NCBI RefSeq assembly: GCF_014645835.1
Contig: NZ_BMMM01000018.1
Location: 186,137 to 250,136 of the forward strand
Origin: Streptomyces albiflavescens
Lineage (GTDB): Bacteria; Actinomycetota; Actinomycetes; Streptomycetales; Streptomycetaceae
Direction of reading: 5' to 3'
DNA length: 64,000 nt
A model generated the notes under the pieces. That model made no database searches. It was not told where the DNA came from and saw only the letters and a program-made list of their open reading frames with translations. The position numbers and the translations under genes are program-made. Below are positions 17,202 to 26,397 of the stretch, piece by piece; positions within the stretch are counted from its first letter, which is position 1; each line of letters starts with the position of its first letter.

Positions 17202-18011
17202 TTAGAGGACCCGCACCGCACCCGTCGCCGGGTAGCCCGAAAGGTCCTGAATCACCACACCCTTGGAGGGGTTGGCGGCGTCCAGGTACTGCCCGTTACC
17301 GATGTACACACCCACGTGGTACGCCGAGCCGGCCGAACCCCAGTACAGGATGTCGCCGACCTGGACGTTGGACAGCGAGACCGGCGTACCGGCCGTCGAC
17401 TGGTCCTGCGAGACGCGCGGCAGGTCGACGCCGACCTGCTTGAACGCGGCCTGCACGAGACCGGAGCAGTCCCACGCGTTGGGGCCGGTGCCGCCCATGA
17501 CGTAGGCGTCGCCGACCTGCGCCTTGAGGAAGGCGATGACGGTGGCGACACTGCCGCTGGCCGGCGCGGAGACGTTCGAGCTCGTGGAGGCGGACGCGGA
17601 CAGGGTGGTCCGCTCCGAGGAGCGCGAGGCGGCCTGGGCGGCGGCGGCCTTGCGGGCGGCCTCGGCGGCCGCCTTCTTCTTGGCCTCCGCCTTCTTCTTG
17701 GCGTCGGCGAGGTCGGCCTTGGCCTGCTTGGCGGCCTTGGCGGCGGCCGCGTCACGCTCCGCCTGCAGCTCGTAGTTGGCCGCGGCCTGCTGTGTGGCGT
17801 CCGCCGACTGGGCGACCTGGGTAGCCAGGTCGGCCGTCAGGGTGGGCAGTTCGAGAGTCTGTGTCGTGGATTCGGCAGCGTTCGCCGCACCCGACGCACC
17901 GGCCACTGCCAGGGTGCTGAGAACGCCACCGGCAACTCCGGCGCGCATCGCGAGCGACGTCGCATTGCGGCGGGGCTTCCGGTGGCTTCGTATGTGAGCG
18001 GTGTGGGACAT
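17202..18011 (-). CDS. secreted NlpC/P60 (C40) peptidoglycan endopeptidase
   Basis: This encodes 269 residues from the ATG at 18011. A long signal region (RSHRKPRRNATSLAMRAGV, then a hydrophobic core to ANAAE) is followed by an Ala/Lys/Glu coiled coil at about residues 75-140 (KKKAEAKKKAAAEAARKA). A C-terminal NlpC/P60 domain follows, with the catalytic Cys in NAWDCSGLV, the His in YHVGVYIG and the third residue near YLDAANP. Such enzymes cut peptide stems in growth, division or sporulation. In-frame ATGs at 18041 and 18068 exist; 18011 best fits the signal length. The 742-bp upstream gap is shared with nuoA. Confidence 0.9.
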   Translation of the reverse strand: MSHTAHIRSHRKPRRNATSLAMRAGVAGGVLSTLAVAGASGAANAAESTTQTLELPTLTADLATQVAQSADATQQAAANYELQAERDAAAAKAAKQAKADLADAKKKAEAKKKAAAEAARKAAAAQAASRSSERTTLSASASTSSNVSAPASGSVATVIAFLKAQVGDAYVMGGTGPNAWDCSGLVQAAFKQVGVDLPRVSQDQSTAGTPVSLSNVQVGDILYWGSAGSAYHVGVYIGNGQYLDAANPSKGVVIQDLSGYPATGAVRVL

Positions 18012-18250
18012 GGGTACAAGCGGTACCAGGGGCTCCTCCATACCTTCAAGAAACGTGTGGTGCGCCACAGTTGTTCAATCCGCGGCCGAATTTGGCTCGC
18101 GTCACTCTTTATTGACGCCGTAACGGGCATTGCGGACACGACCCATCAAGGCCGTGATCAAGGGCTTTCCGCATTACGTCCGAATTGCCTGCCGCCTACC
18201 ACTGGTTTGAACGGATGGCCAAGCCCGGCTTATCTGACCCATAGGGAGAT

Positions 18251-18264
18251 GTGGCGCAGGTCAC
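18251..18264. promoter_or_regulatory. Crp-type site upstream of NlpC/P60 gene
   Basis: GTGGCGCAGGTCAC fits GTG-N6-GNCAC, the site type reported for Streptomyces Crp. It lies 240 bp before the NlpC/P60 start and about 490 bp before nuoA. A matching site at 48487-48500 lies upstream of two secreted-protein genes. Confidence 0.4.
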
Positions 18265-18609
18265 GGAACGGTCACCGCGGAGGTGGCGTCCCGCGCGTGA
18301 GTCCCCGCCTCTTCCGCTCGTGAACGCGTGCACGCGTCCACACCCGTCCACGCACCTCCCCCTGAGGTGTGAATGCGGTCCTCTATCAAGGCGCCACGTC
18401 CAGCACCAATTTGCATGCAGAGGAAGTCTCTTGATATGGAGACGCCGCCCGGGACCTGCGGTGACGAGCGGAAATGTCACCTCTGGTGATCACCCGGACG
18501 CTTCGCGTATGAAGATCACTGCTCATCCGACTTCATGATCGTTCGTCAGGTGGTGGAGATCACAAAGCTTGTGTAATACCCCGTGTCGCAGATCACAGAC
18601 CGGCGGGCA

Positions 18610-18615
18610 TAGGAT
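18610..18615 (+). promoter_or_regulatory. probable nuo promoter -10 box
   Basis: TAGGAT matches the Streptomyces housekeeping -10 consensus and would place the transcription start near 18622, just before the Rex-type operator. The -35 region is weak (TCGCAG is the closest), which suits a regulated promoter. It is about 140 nt before the nuoA GTG. Confidence 0.45.
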
Positions 18616-18631
18616 GCGAGGCAGTTGGGCT

Positions 18632-18647
18632 TGTGACCTGCTTCACA
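18632..18647. promoter_or_regulatory. Rex operator (ROP) upstream of nuoA
   Basis: TGTGACCTGCTTCACA is an inverted repeat matching the Rex consensus TGTGAAC-N3-TTCACA with one change. Rex is the NADH/NAD+-sensing repressor known in S. coelicolor to control respiratory operons, including nuo. The site lies just downstream of the probable promoter, 107 bp before the nuoA start. Binding there would block transcription when NADH is low relative to NAD+. Confidence 0.8.
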
Positions 18648-18753
18648 TGTTCGCGATCTTCACCGGGACGGGTGGGGCTCGTGGGTCTGGTGGAGCGGAG
18701 CGCTTGCCCGCCGAACCGCCACCAGTCAGTGCCGACTGAGAGGAGCGAGGAGC

Positions 18754-19113
18754 GTGAACGCGTATGCGCCGATCCTCGTACTGGGAGCCCTCGGGGCAGG
18801 CTTTGCGATCTTCTCCGTGGTCATGGCCACGCTGATCGGTCCGAAGCGGTACAACCGCGCCAAGCTCGAAGCCTACGAGTGCGGTATCGAGCCGACCCCC
18901 ACGCCGGCCGGCGGCGGGCGCTTCCCCATCAAGTACTACCTGACGGCGATGCTCTTCATCGTCTTCGACATCGAGATCGTCTTCCTCTACCCCTGGGCCG
19001 TCACCTTCGACGCCCTGGGTGTTTTCGGGCTCGTGGAGATGCTGCTCTTCGTGCTCACCGTCTTTGTCGCGTACGCGTACGTATGGCGGCGCGGCGGCCT
19101 GGAATGGGACTGA
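18754..19113 (+). CDS. nuoA: NADH-quinone oxidoreductase subunit A
   Basis: This 119-residue membrane subunit has three helices, with the conserved loop KLEAYECGIEPT between the first two and the FDIEIVFLYPWAV motif in the second. It begins the 14-gene complex I operon. The GTG start at 18754 is set by a strong ribosome site (GAGGAGCGAGGAG). NuoA lies at the quinone-site junction of the membrane arm with NuoD, NuoB and NuoH. Confidence 0.98.
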   Translation: MNAYAPILVLGALGAGFAIFSVVMATLIGPKRYNRAKLEAYECGIEPTPTPAGGGRFPIKYYLTAMLFIVFDIEIVFLYPWAVTFDALGVFGLVEMLLFVLTVFVAYAYVWRRGGLEWD

Positions 19114-19127
19114 GGGGCCTTTAAGAC

Positions 19128-19682
19128 ATGGGACTCGAAGAAAAACTGCCGAGCGGATTCCTGCTGACCACCGTCGAGCAGGCTGCGGGCTGGGTGCGCA
19201 AGGCGTCCGTCTTCCCGGCCACGTTCGGACTCGCCTGCTGCGCCATCGAGATGATGACGACCGGTGCCGGGCGTTACGACCTGGCGCGCTTCGGCATGGA
19301 GGTCTTCCGCGGATCACCGCGCCAGGCGGACCTGATGATCGTGGCCGGCCGGGTCAGCCAGAAGATGGCGCCGGTGCTGCGGCAGGTCTATGACCAGATG
19401 CCCAACCCCAAGTGGGTGATCTCCATGGGGGTTTGCGCCTCATCGGGTGGAATGTTCAACAACTACGCCATTGTGCAGGGTGTCGACCACATCGTGCCGG
19501 TCGACATCTATTTGCCCGGCTGTCCGCCGCGGCCCGAGATGCTGATGGACGCGATTCTCAAGCTCCACCAGAAGATCCAGACCTCCAAGCTCGGCGTGAA
19601 CGCCGAGGAGGCGGCCCGCGAGGCGGAGGAAGCGGCGCTCAAGGCGCTCCCCACCATCGAGATGAAGGGCCTGCTGCGGTGA
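19128..19682 (+). CDS. nuoB: NADH-quinone oxidoreductase subunit B
   Basis: This 184-residue peripheral-arm subunit carries the terminal N2 [4Fe-4S] cluster. All ligands are visible: Cys37-Cys38 (GLACCAIEMM), Cys103 (GVCASSGG) and Cys132 (LPGCPPRPE). An acidic Ala/Glu helix at 150-175 extends the C-terminus. Its TGA stop overlaps the nuoC GTG. Confidence 0.98.
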   Translation: MGLEEKLPSGFLLTTVEQAAGWVRKASVFPATFGLACCAIEMMTTGAGRYDLARFGMEVFRGSPRQADLMIVAGRVSQKMAPVLRQVYDQMPNPKWVISMGVCASSGGMFNNYAIVQGVDHIVPVDIYLPGCPPRPEMLMDAILKLHQKIQTSKLGVNAEEAAREAEEAALKALPTIEMKGLLR

Positions 19683-20440
19683 GCGACGCGAACGGTAACG
19701 GGGCGAACACGTCGGGCAACGGCGTCAACCCCGAGAAGGACCTCGGCGCCCAGAACCTCCCCGGCCAGCGCGGCGAGGGTGGCGAGGAGATCCGCGTCCA
19801 GCGCGGCATGTTCGGCGCCAACAACGGTGGCGACACCTCCGGCTACGGCGGCCTGGTCCGCTCCGTCCGGCTACCCGGTCCGGCCGCCCGCCCCTACGGC
19901 GGCTGGTTCGACGAGGTCGCCGACGAGTTGGAAGGCGCCCTGGAGGAACAGGGACTCATCCCCGACAACGCCATCGAGAAGACAGTCGTCGACCGCGACG
20001 AGATCACCTTCCACATCGAACGCGAGTACCTGGTCCGCGTCGCCCAGACCCTGCGCGACGACCCGGCTCTCCGCTTCGAACTGTGCACGGGCGTGAGCGG
20101 AGTGCACTACCTCAGCGACAAGGGCCGCGAGCTGCACGCCGTCTACCACCTGCGCTCGATCACCCACAACCGGCTGATCCGCTTGGAGGTCAGCGCCCCC
20201 GACGCCGACCCGCACGTTCCCTCGCTCGTCTCCGTCTATCCGACGAACGACTGGCACGAGCGCGAGACGTACGACTTCTTCGGGCTGATCTTCGACGGTC
20301 ACCCGGCGCTGACGCGGATCATGATGCCGGACGACTGGCAGGGCTTCCCGCAGCGCAAGGACTACCCCCTCGGCGGCATCCCCGTCGAGTACAAGGGCGC
20401 CCAGATCCCGGCTCCGGACCAGCGGAGGTCGTACTCATGA
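19679..20440 (+). CDS. nuoC: NADH-quinone oxidoreductase subunit C
   Basis: This encodes 253 residues from the GTG at 19679, which overlaps the nuoB stop by 4 bp. The 30-kDa subunit signature HERETYDFFGLIFDGHPALT and the end block QRKDYPLGG are present. About 75 residues before the conserved fold are Asn/Gly-rich and probably disordered, longer than in E. coli-type subunits. NuoC packs against NuoD in the connecting arm. Confidence 0.97.
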   Translation: MSDANGNGANTSGNGVNPEKDLGAQNLPGQRGEGGEEIRVQRGMFGANNGGDTSGYGGLVRSVRLPGPAARPYGGWFDEVADELEGALEEQGLIPDNAIEKTVVDRDEITFHIEREYLVRVAQTLRDDPALRFELCTGVSGVHYLSDKGRELHAVYHLRSITHNRLIRLEVSAPDADPHVPSLVSVYPTNDWHERETYDFFGLIFDGHPALTRIMMPDDWQGFPQRKDYPLGGIPVEYKGAQIPAPDQRRSYS

Positions 20441-21777
20441 GCACGCAGACCCCTTCTTCTGCAGCATCCGCTGCGGCCCGGGAGACGACCGAAGGCACGG
20501 TATATACGGTCACCGGTGGCGACTGGGACGAGATCGCCCAGTCCGCGGCGAAGTCCGACGACGAGCGCATCATCGTCAACATGGGGCCGCAGCACCCCTC
20601 CACGCACGGTGTGCTCCGCCTCATCCTGGAGATCGACGGCGAGACGGTCACCGAGGCCCGCTGCGGCATCGGCTATCTCCACACCGGCATCGAGAAGAAC
20701 ATCGAGTTCCGCACGTGGACCCAGGGCACCACGTTCGTGACGCGCATGGACTACCTGACGCCGTTCTTCAACGAGACGGCCTACTGTCTCGCGGTCGAGA
20801 AACTCCTCGGCATCACGGACCAGATCCCCGACCGGGCCACGATCATCCGCGTGCTCCTGATGGAGCTGAACCGGCTCTCCTCCCACCTGGTGTGCATCGC
20901 CACCGGCGGCATGGAGCTGGGCGCCACCACGATCATGATCTACGGCTTCCGTGATCGTGAACTCATTCTCGACATCTACGAGCTGATCACCGGCCTGCGG
21001 ATGAACCACGCGTACATCCGCCCCGGCGGACTCGCCCAGGACCTGCCTCCGGGGGCGGTGGACCAGATCCGCGAGTTCGTGAAGAAGATGAAGAAGAACC
21101 TTCCCGAGTACGACAAGCTCGCCACCGGGAACCCCATCTTCAAGGCCCGTATGCAGGACGTCGGCTACCTGGACCTGGCCGGCTGCATGGCCCTCGGCGC
21201 CACCGGCCCGATCCTGCGCTCCGCCGGTCTGCCGCACGACCTGCGCAAGAGCCAGCCGTACTGCGGCTACGAGACGTACGACTTCGACGTCCCGACTGCC
21301 GACACCTGCGATTCCTACGGGCGGTTCCTGATCCGTCTGGAGGAGATGCGCCAGTCCCTGCGGATCGTCGAGCAGTGCCTGGACCGGCTGCAGCCCGGCC
21401 CGGTCATGGTGGCCGACAAGAAGATCGCCTGGCCCGCCCAGCTCGCGCTCGGCCCCGACGGTCTCGGCAACTCCCTCGACCACATCAAGAAGATCATGGG
21501 CACCTCCATGGAGGCCCTGATCCACCACTTCAAGCTGGTGACCGAGGGATTCCGCGTCCCGCCGGGACAGGCGTACGCGGCGATCGAGTCGCCCAAGGGT
21601 GAGCTCGGGGTGCACGCCGTGTCCGACGGAGGCACCCGCCCCTACCGGGTCCACTTCCGCGACCCGTCCTTCACCAACCTGCAGGCCATGGCGGCGATGT
21701 GCGAGGGCGGCCAGGTCGCCGACGTCATCGTCGCCGTCGCGTCCATCGACCCCGTGATGGGAGGCGTCGACCGGTGA
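20437..21777 (+). CDS. nuoD: NADH-quinone oxidoreductase subunit D
   Basis: This 446-residue 49-kDa subunit forms the quinone-binding pocket with NuoB. GPQHPSTHGVLR at about 50-61, the TGIEKNIE block, NRLSSHL and the C-terminal DPVMGGVDR are all present. It starts in an ATGA overlap with the nuoC stop at 20437. The first 40 residues are low complexity. No hydrogenase-type Cys ligands are present, as expected. Confidence 0.98.
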   Translation: MSTQTPSSAASAAARETTEGTVYTVTGGDWDEIAQSAAKSDDERIIVNMGPQHPSTHGVLRLILEIDGETVTEARCGIGYLHTGIEKNIEFRTWTQGTTFVTRMDYLTPFFNETAYCLAVEKLLGITDQIPDRATIIRVLLMELNRLSSHLVCIATGGMELGATTIMIYGFRDRELILDIYELITGLRMNHAYIRPGGLAQDLPPGAVDQIREFVKKMKKNLPEYDKLATGNPIFKARMQDVGYLDLAGCMALGATGPILRSAGLPHDLRKSQPYCGYETYDFDVPTADTCDSYGRFLIRLEEMRQSLRIVEQCLDRLQPGPVMVADKKIAWPAQLALGPDGLGNSLDHIKKIMGTSMEALIHHFKLVTEGFRVPPGQAYAAIESPKGELGVHAVSDGGTRPYRVHFRDPSFTNLQAMAAMCEGGQVADVIVAVASIDPVMGGVDR

Positions 21778-22550
21778 CCACCACCCCCGAGGGCGTCAGC
21801 CTGGGCATGCCGCAACTGCCCGCGCCCGCCTACCCGGACGACGTTCGAGCCCGGCTCGAGGCGGATGCGCGCGAGATCATCGCCCGCTACCCGGACTCCC
21901 GCTCGGCGCTCCTTCCGTTGCTGCATCTCGTGCAGTCGGAGGAGGGCCATGTCACGCGCACGGGGCAGCAGTTCTGCGCGAACATGCTCGGTCTGACCAC
22001 GGCCGAGGTCGCCGCGGTCGCGACCTTCTACTCGATGTACCGGCGCAAGCCGAGCGGTGACTATCAGGTGGGTGTCTGCACCAACACCCTGTGTGCGGTC
22101 ATGGGCGGTGACGCGATCTTCGCGGCCCTCCAGGACCACTTGGGCGTCGGCAACGGCGAGACCACCGACGACGGCAAGGTCACCCTGGAGCACATCGAGT
22201 GCAACGCGGCCTGCGACTTCGCACCGGTCGTGATGGTCAACTGGGAGTTCTTCGACAACCAGACCGTCGACTCCGCCAAGCGCCTCGTCGACGACCTGCG
22301 CGAGGGAGCACAGGTCGAACCCACCCGCGGCGCCCCCTTGTGCACCTTCAAGGACACCGCCCGGATCCTGGCGGGCTTCCCCGACGAGCGTGAGGGAGCG
22401 GTCGAGGCCGGCGGCAGCGCGGGCCCGGCATCACTGATCGGGCTGCGCCTGGCCAAGGGCGAGACGCAGCCTGCGCGCGTAGTACATCCGCGTGGTGAGG
22501 ATCCTCAGAATGAGCGGCCGTCCGGCCCGGCCGCAGAGGAGGGGGAGTGA
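21774..22550 (+). CDS. nuoE: NADH-quinone oxidoreductase subunit E
   Basis: This 258-residue 24-kDa thioredoxin-fold subunit holds the N1a [2Fe-2S] cluster through Cys102, Cys107 (CTNTLC), Cys143 and Cys147 (CNAAC). It starts at the GTG at 21774, overlapping the nuoD stop. It is about 80 residues longer than E. coli NuoE; the additional C-terminal part (from about ILAGFPDER) is Gly/Glu/Pro-rich and probably unstructured. Confidence 0.98.
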   Translation: MTTTPEGVSLGMPQLPAPAYPDDVRARLEADAREIIARYPDSRSALLPLLHLVQSEEGHVTRTGQQFCANMLGLTTAEVAAVATFYSMYRRKPSGDYQVGVCTNTLCAVMGGDAIFAALQDHLGVGNGETTDDGKVTLEHIECNAACDFAPVVMVNWEFFDNQTVDSAKRLVDDLREGAQVEPTRGAPLCTFKDTARILAGFPDEREGAVEAGGSAGPASLIGLRLAKGETQPARVVHPRGEDPQNERPSGPAAEEGE

Positions 22551-23896
22551 TGACCTTGGCACCCGAGCTCAACGAGACGAGCCCCGAGAAGCTGCTCGTA
22601 CCCGTGCTGTCGGCCTTCTGGGACGAGGACGAGTCCTGGACGCTCGACGTCTACCGGAGGCACGAGGGGTACGAGGGGCTGCGCAAGGCGCTGGCCATGT
22701 CGCCGGACGACCTGATCGCGTACGTCAAGGACTCCGGACTGCGAGGCCGCGGTGGCGCGGGATTCCCGACGGGAATGAAATGGCAGTTCATTCCCCAGGG
22801 TGATGGCAAGCCTCACTATCTAGTTGTCAACGCCGACGAATCGGAGCCGGGAACCTGCAAGGACATCCCACTCCTCTTCGCGAACCCGCACAGCCTCATC
22901 GAGGGCATTGTGATCGCGTGTTATGCCATCCGGTCTTCGCATGCGTTCATCTATCTGCGCGGTGAAGTGGTCCCGGTGCTGCGGCGGTTGCACGAGGCCG
23001 TACGAGAGGCCTATGCGGCGGGCTACCTCGGCGAGAACATCCTGGGCAGCGGACTCGACCTCCAGCTCACCGTGCACGCGGGCGCGGGCGCGTACATCTG
23101 TGGTGAGGAGACCGCACTGCTCGACTCGCTCGAAGGCCGCCGTGGTCAACCGCGACTTCGTCCCCCCTTCCCTGCCGTCGCGGGCCTCTACGCGTGCCCG
23201 ACTGTTGTAAATAACGTCGAATCGATCGCGTCAGTTCCCGCAATTCTGCACAAGGGCAAGGAATGGTTCAGGTCGATGGGCAGCGAGAAGTCCCCGGGCT
23301 TCACGCTCTACTCGCTCAGCGGCCATGTCGCCAGCCCCGGCCAGTACGAGGCCCCGCTCGGCATCACGCTGCGCCAACTCCTCGACATGAGCGGCGGAAT
23401 GCGGCCCGGCCACCGGCTGAAGTTCTGGACGCCGGGCGGCTCCTCTACGCCGATGTTCACCGACGAGCACCTCGACGTCCCTCTTGATTACGAAGGAGTG
23501 GGTGCCGCGGGTTCCATGCTCGGGACCAAGGCCCTGCAGTGCTTCGACGAGACGACGTGCGTCGTCCGCGCCGTCACCCGCTGGACCGAGTTCTACGCCC
23601 ACGAGTCCTGCGGCAAGTGCACACCGTGCCGCGAAGGCACGTACTGGCTCGTGCAGTTGCTGCGCGACATCGAGGCGGGCAAGGGCGTCATGTCCGACCT
23701 CGACAAGCTGAACGACATCGCCGACAACATCAACGGCAAGTCGTTCTGCGCCCTCGGCGACGGCGCCGCCTCGCCGATCTTCTCCTCGCTCAAGTACTTC
23801 CGCGAGGAGTACGAGCAGCACATCACGGGCCGCGGCTGCCCCTTTGACCCGGCCAAGTCCACGGCTTGGGCCGACCGCACGGAGGTGAACGCATGA
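22550..23896 (+). CDS. nuoF: NADH-quinone oxidoreductase subunit F (NADH-binding)
   Basis: This 448-residue 51-kDa subunit binds NADH, FMN and the N3 [4Fe-4S] cluster. GRGGAGFPTGMKW and NADESEPGTCKD form the NADH/FMN sites; ESCGKCTPCREG gives Cys354, Cys357 and Cys360, with the fourth ligand in SFCALGD. Two starts overlap the nuoE stop: GTG at 22547 and ATG at 22550. I chose the ATG because of its distance from the GGAGGGGGA ribosome site. Confidence 0.97.
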   Translation: MTLAPELNETSPEKLLVPVLSAFWDEDESWTLDVYRRHEGYEGLRKALAMSPDDLIAYVKDSGLRGRGGAGFPTGMKWQFIPQGDGKPHYLVVNADESEPGTCKDIPLLFANPHSLIEGIVIACYAIRSSHAFIYLRGEVVPVLRRLHEAVREAYAAGYLGENILGSGLDLQLTVHAGAGAYICGEETALLDSLEGRRGQPRLRPPFPAVAGLYACPTVVNNVESIASVPAILHKGKEWFRSMGSEKSPGFTLYSLSGHVASPGQYEAPLGITLRQLLDMSGGMRPGHRLKFWTPGGSSTPMFTDEHLDVPLDYEGVGAAGSMLGTKALQCFDETTCVVRAVTRWTEFYAHESCGKCTPCREGTYWLVQLLRDIEAGKGVMSDLDKLNDIADNINGKSFCALGDGAASPIFSSLKYFREEYEQHITGRGCPFDPAKSTAWADRTEVNA

Positions 23897-26397
23897 CGGT
23901 GACCACCAGCGCTCCCTCCGGTGGAGGAGAGGCTGCGGTTCCGCCGCAGGATCTGGTCTCGCTGACGATCGACGGCGTGGAGATCAGCGTGCCCAAGGGC
24001 ACCCTGGTCATCCGGGCAGCCGAACAGCTCGGCATCGAGATCCCCCGCTTCTGCGACCATCCGCTCCTCGACCCCGTCGGCGCCTGCCGGCAGTGCATCG
24101 TCGAGGTCGAGGGCCAGCGCAAGCCGATGGCGTCCTGCACGATCACGTGCACGGACGGGATGGTCGTCAAGACCCACCTCACCTCCCCGGTGGCCGAGAA
24201 GGCCCAGCACGGTGTGATGGAGCTGCTGCTCATCAACCACCCGCTGGACTGCCCCGTCTGCGACAAGGGCGGCGAGTGCCCCCTGCAGAACCAGGCGATG
24301 TCGCACGGCAACGCCGAGTCCCGCTTCGAGGGCAAGAAGCGGACGTACGAGAAGCCGGTGCCGATCTCCACCCAGGTGCTGCTCGACCGCGAACGGTGCG
24401 TGCTGTGCGCCCGGTGCACCCGGTTCTCCAACCAGATCGCGGGCGACCCGATGATCGAGCTGCTCGAGCGGGGCGCGCTCCAGCAGGTCGGCACCGGTGA
24501 GGGTGACCCCTTCGAGTCGTATTTCTCCGGGAACACGATCCAGATCTGCCCGGTGGGCGCGCTCACGTCGGCGGCGTATCGCTTCCGCTCGCGCCCCTTC
24601 GACCTCATCTCCTCGCACTCCGTGTGCGAGCACTGCTCCGGCGGCTGTGCCACCCGCACCGACCACCGGCGCGGCAAGGTCATGCGGCGGCTCGCGGCTC
24701 CTGACCCCGAGGTCAACGAGGAGTGGATCTGCGACAAGGGGCGGTTCGCCTTCCGGTACGCGCAGCAGCGGGACCGGCTGGAGACACCTCTCGTTCGCGA
24801 CGCGTCCGGTGAGCTCGTGCCCGCTTCCTGGCCAGAGGCTCTCTCGATCGCCGCCGAGGGGCTGTCGGGCGCCCGCGGCCGGACGGGCGTCCTCATCGGC
24901 GGTCGACTCACCGTCGAAGACGCCTACGCGTACAGCAAGTTCGCGCGCGTGGCTCTCGACACGAACGACATCGACTTCCGCGCGCGCGTGCACAGCGCCG
25001 AGGAGGCCGACTTCCTGGCCGCCCGGGTCGCCGGACGCGGACGCGACCTCGACGGTACGGGCGTCACGTACACCACTCTGGAGAAGGCGCCCGCCGTCCT
25101 GCTCGCCGGATTCGAGTCGGAGGAGGAGGCGCCCGGCGTCTTCCTGCGGCTGCGTAAGGCGTGGCGGGGACACGGACAGAAGACCTTCTCGATCGCCACG
25201 CACGCGACGCGCGGTCTGGAGAAGGCGGGCGGCACGCTGCTGTCGGCCGCGCCCGGCACCGAGATCGAGTGGCTGCACGCGCTCGCGAGCGGTGTCGGCC
25301 TGGAGGGCGACGGTGCCAAGGCCGCCGAGGCGCTGCGCGCCGAGGGTGCGGTGATCGCCGTCGGCGAGCGGCTCGCGGCCGTGGCGGGCGGGCTCACCGC
25401 CGCCGTGCGGGCCGCGACCGCGACCGGTGCCCAGCTGGTGTGGATTCCGCGCCGGGCCGGGGAGCGCGGCGCGATCGAGACAGGCGCGCTGCCGTCACTG
25501 CTGCCGGGCGGACGTCCGGCCACCGATCCGCGCGCGCGGGACGAGGTCGCGGCGGCCTGGGGAGTCTCCGAACTCCCGCACCGCTACGGCCGCGACACCG
25601 GTCAGATCGTCGAGGCCGTCGCCGGTGGCGAACTGCAGGCCCTGGTGGTCGCGGGTGTGGAGGTCGCCGACCTTCCCGACCCGGCACGCGCGCGTGCGGC
25701 GCTTTCCGAAGTGGGCTTCCTGGTGTCGCTGGAACTGCGCCCCAGCGAGGTCACCGAGCACGCCGATGTCGTCCTTCCGGTCGCCGCGGTCGCCGAGAAG
25801 GCGGGCACCTTCCTCAACTGGGAAGGGCGGGCCCGCTTCTTCGAGGCAGCGCTCAAGCCCGACCAGATGACCCGCCGCCTGGCGCCCACCGACGCGCGCG
25901 TCCTGCAGATGCTGGCCGACGCCATGGACGTACACCTGGGTCTGCCGGATCTGCGCACCGCGCGCGCGGAGCTGGACCGGCTCGGTGCCTGGGACGGACC
26001 TCGGGCCACCGAGCCCCTGGCCGTCGCCGCCCAGGTGCCGCGCCCCGCCGCCGGAGAGGCCGTACTGGCCGGGCACCGGCTGCTGCTCGACCTGGGCCGC
26101 CTCCAGGAGGGCGACGAAGCGCTCGCCGGGACCCGGCACGCCGCACGCGCGCGCGTGTCGGCCGCCACGGCCGCCGAGGCGGGCGTCAAGGACGGCGATC
26201 TCCTCGCTGTGACCGGTCCTTCCGGAGTGGTCGAACTGCCGCTGCAGATCACCGAGATGCCCGACCGGGTGGTCTGGCTCCCGCTGAACTCCACCGGAGG
26301 GGGCGTCGCCTCCGACACCGGGGCGCTGCCCGGCGCCCTCGTCCACATCGGCCCGGCGACCCTGGCTGCCGCGGCCCCCAAGGAGGTGGAGGCATGA
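23893..26397 (+). CDS. nuoG: NADH-quinone oxidoreductase subunit G
   Basis: This 834-residue 75-kDa subunit starts in an ATGA overlap at 23893. Its N-terminus has the [2Fe-2S] ferredoxin ligands Cys54, Cys65, Cys68 and Cys82. The His-Cys 4Fe-4S segment (NHPLDCPVCDKGGECPLQ), RCVLCARCTRF with ICPVGAL, and the extra CEHCSGGC cluster of the molybdopterin-like domain follow. The rest is a molybdopterin-oxidoreductase-type fold without cofactor. It passes electrons from NuoF towards NuoI. Confidence 0.97.
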   Translation: MTVTTSAPSGGGEAAVPPQDLVSLTIDGVEISVPKGTLVIRAAEQLGIEIPRFCDHPLLDPVGACRQCIVEVEGQRKPMASCTITCTDGMVVKTHLTSPVAEKAQHGVMELLLINHPLDCPVCDKGGECPLQNQAMSHGNAESRFEGKKRTYEKPVPISTQVLLDRERCVLCARCTRFSNQIAGDPMIELLERGALQQVGTGEGDPFESYFSGNTIQICPVGALTSAAYRFRSRPFDLISSHSVCEHCSGGCATRTDHRRGKVMRRLAAPDPEVNEEWICDKGRFAFRYAQQRDRLETPLVRDASGELVPASWPEALSIAAEGLSGARGRTGVLIGGRLTVEDAYAYSKFARVALDTNDIDFRARVHSAEEADFLAARVAGRGRDLDGTGVTYTTLEKAPAVLLAGFESEEEAPGVFLRLRKAWRGHGQKTFSIATHATRGLEKAGGTLLSAAPGTEIEWLHALASGVGLEGDGAKAAEALRAEGAVIAVGERLAAVAGGLTAAVRAATATGAQLVWIPRRAGERGAIETGALPSLLPGGRPATDPRARDEVAAAWGVSELPHRYGRDTGQIVEAVAGGELQALVVAGVEVADLPDPARARAALSEVGFLVSLELRPSEVTEHADVVLPVAAVAEKAGTFLNWEGRARFFEAALKPDQMTRRLAPTDARVLQMLADAMDVHLGLPDLRTARAELDRLGAWDGPRATEPLAVAAQVPRPAAGEAVLAGHRLLLDLGRLQEGDEALAGTRHAARARVSAATAAEAGVKDGDLLAVTGPSGVVELPLQITEMPDRVVWLPLNSTGGGVASDTGALPGALVHIGPATLAAAAPKEVEA

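Larger units (their letters stand above)
18012..18753. other. 742-bp divergent regulatory region, NlpC/P60 to nuoA
   Basis: No frame here has coding bias, and the base composition is clearly more AT-rich than in the flanking genes. It holds a Crp-type site (18251-18264), a small palindrome CACAA-AGC-TTGTG at 18561-18573, a -10-like TAGGAT at 18610-18615 and the Rex-type operator (18632-18647). I looked for a c-di-AMP riboswitch in front of the NlpC/P60 gene and did not see one. Confidence 0.6.

Noticed and set aside
18012..18480. possible c-di-AMP riboswitch before the NlpC/P60 gene
   Set aside because: I read the leader on the minus strand and did not find the conserved ydaO segments that are plain at 43231-43405.
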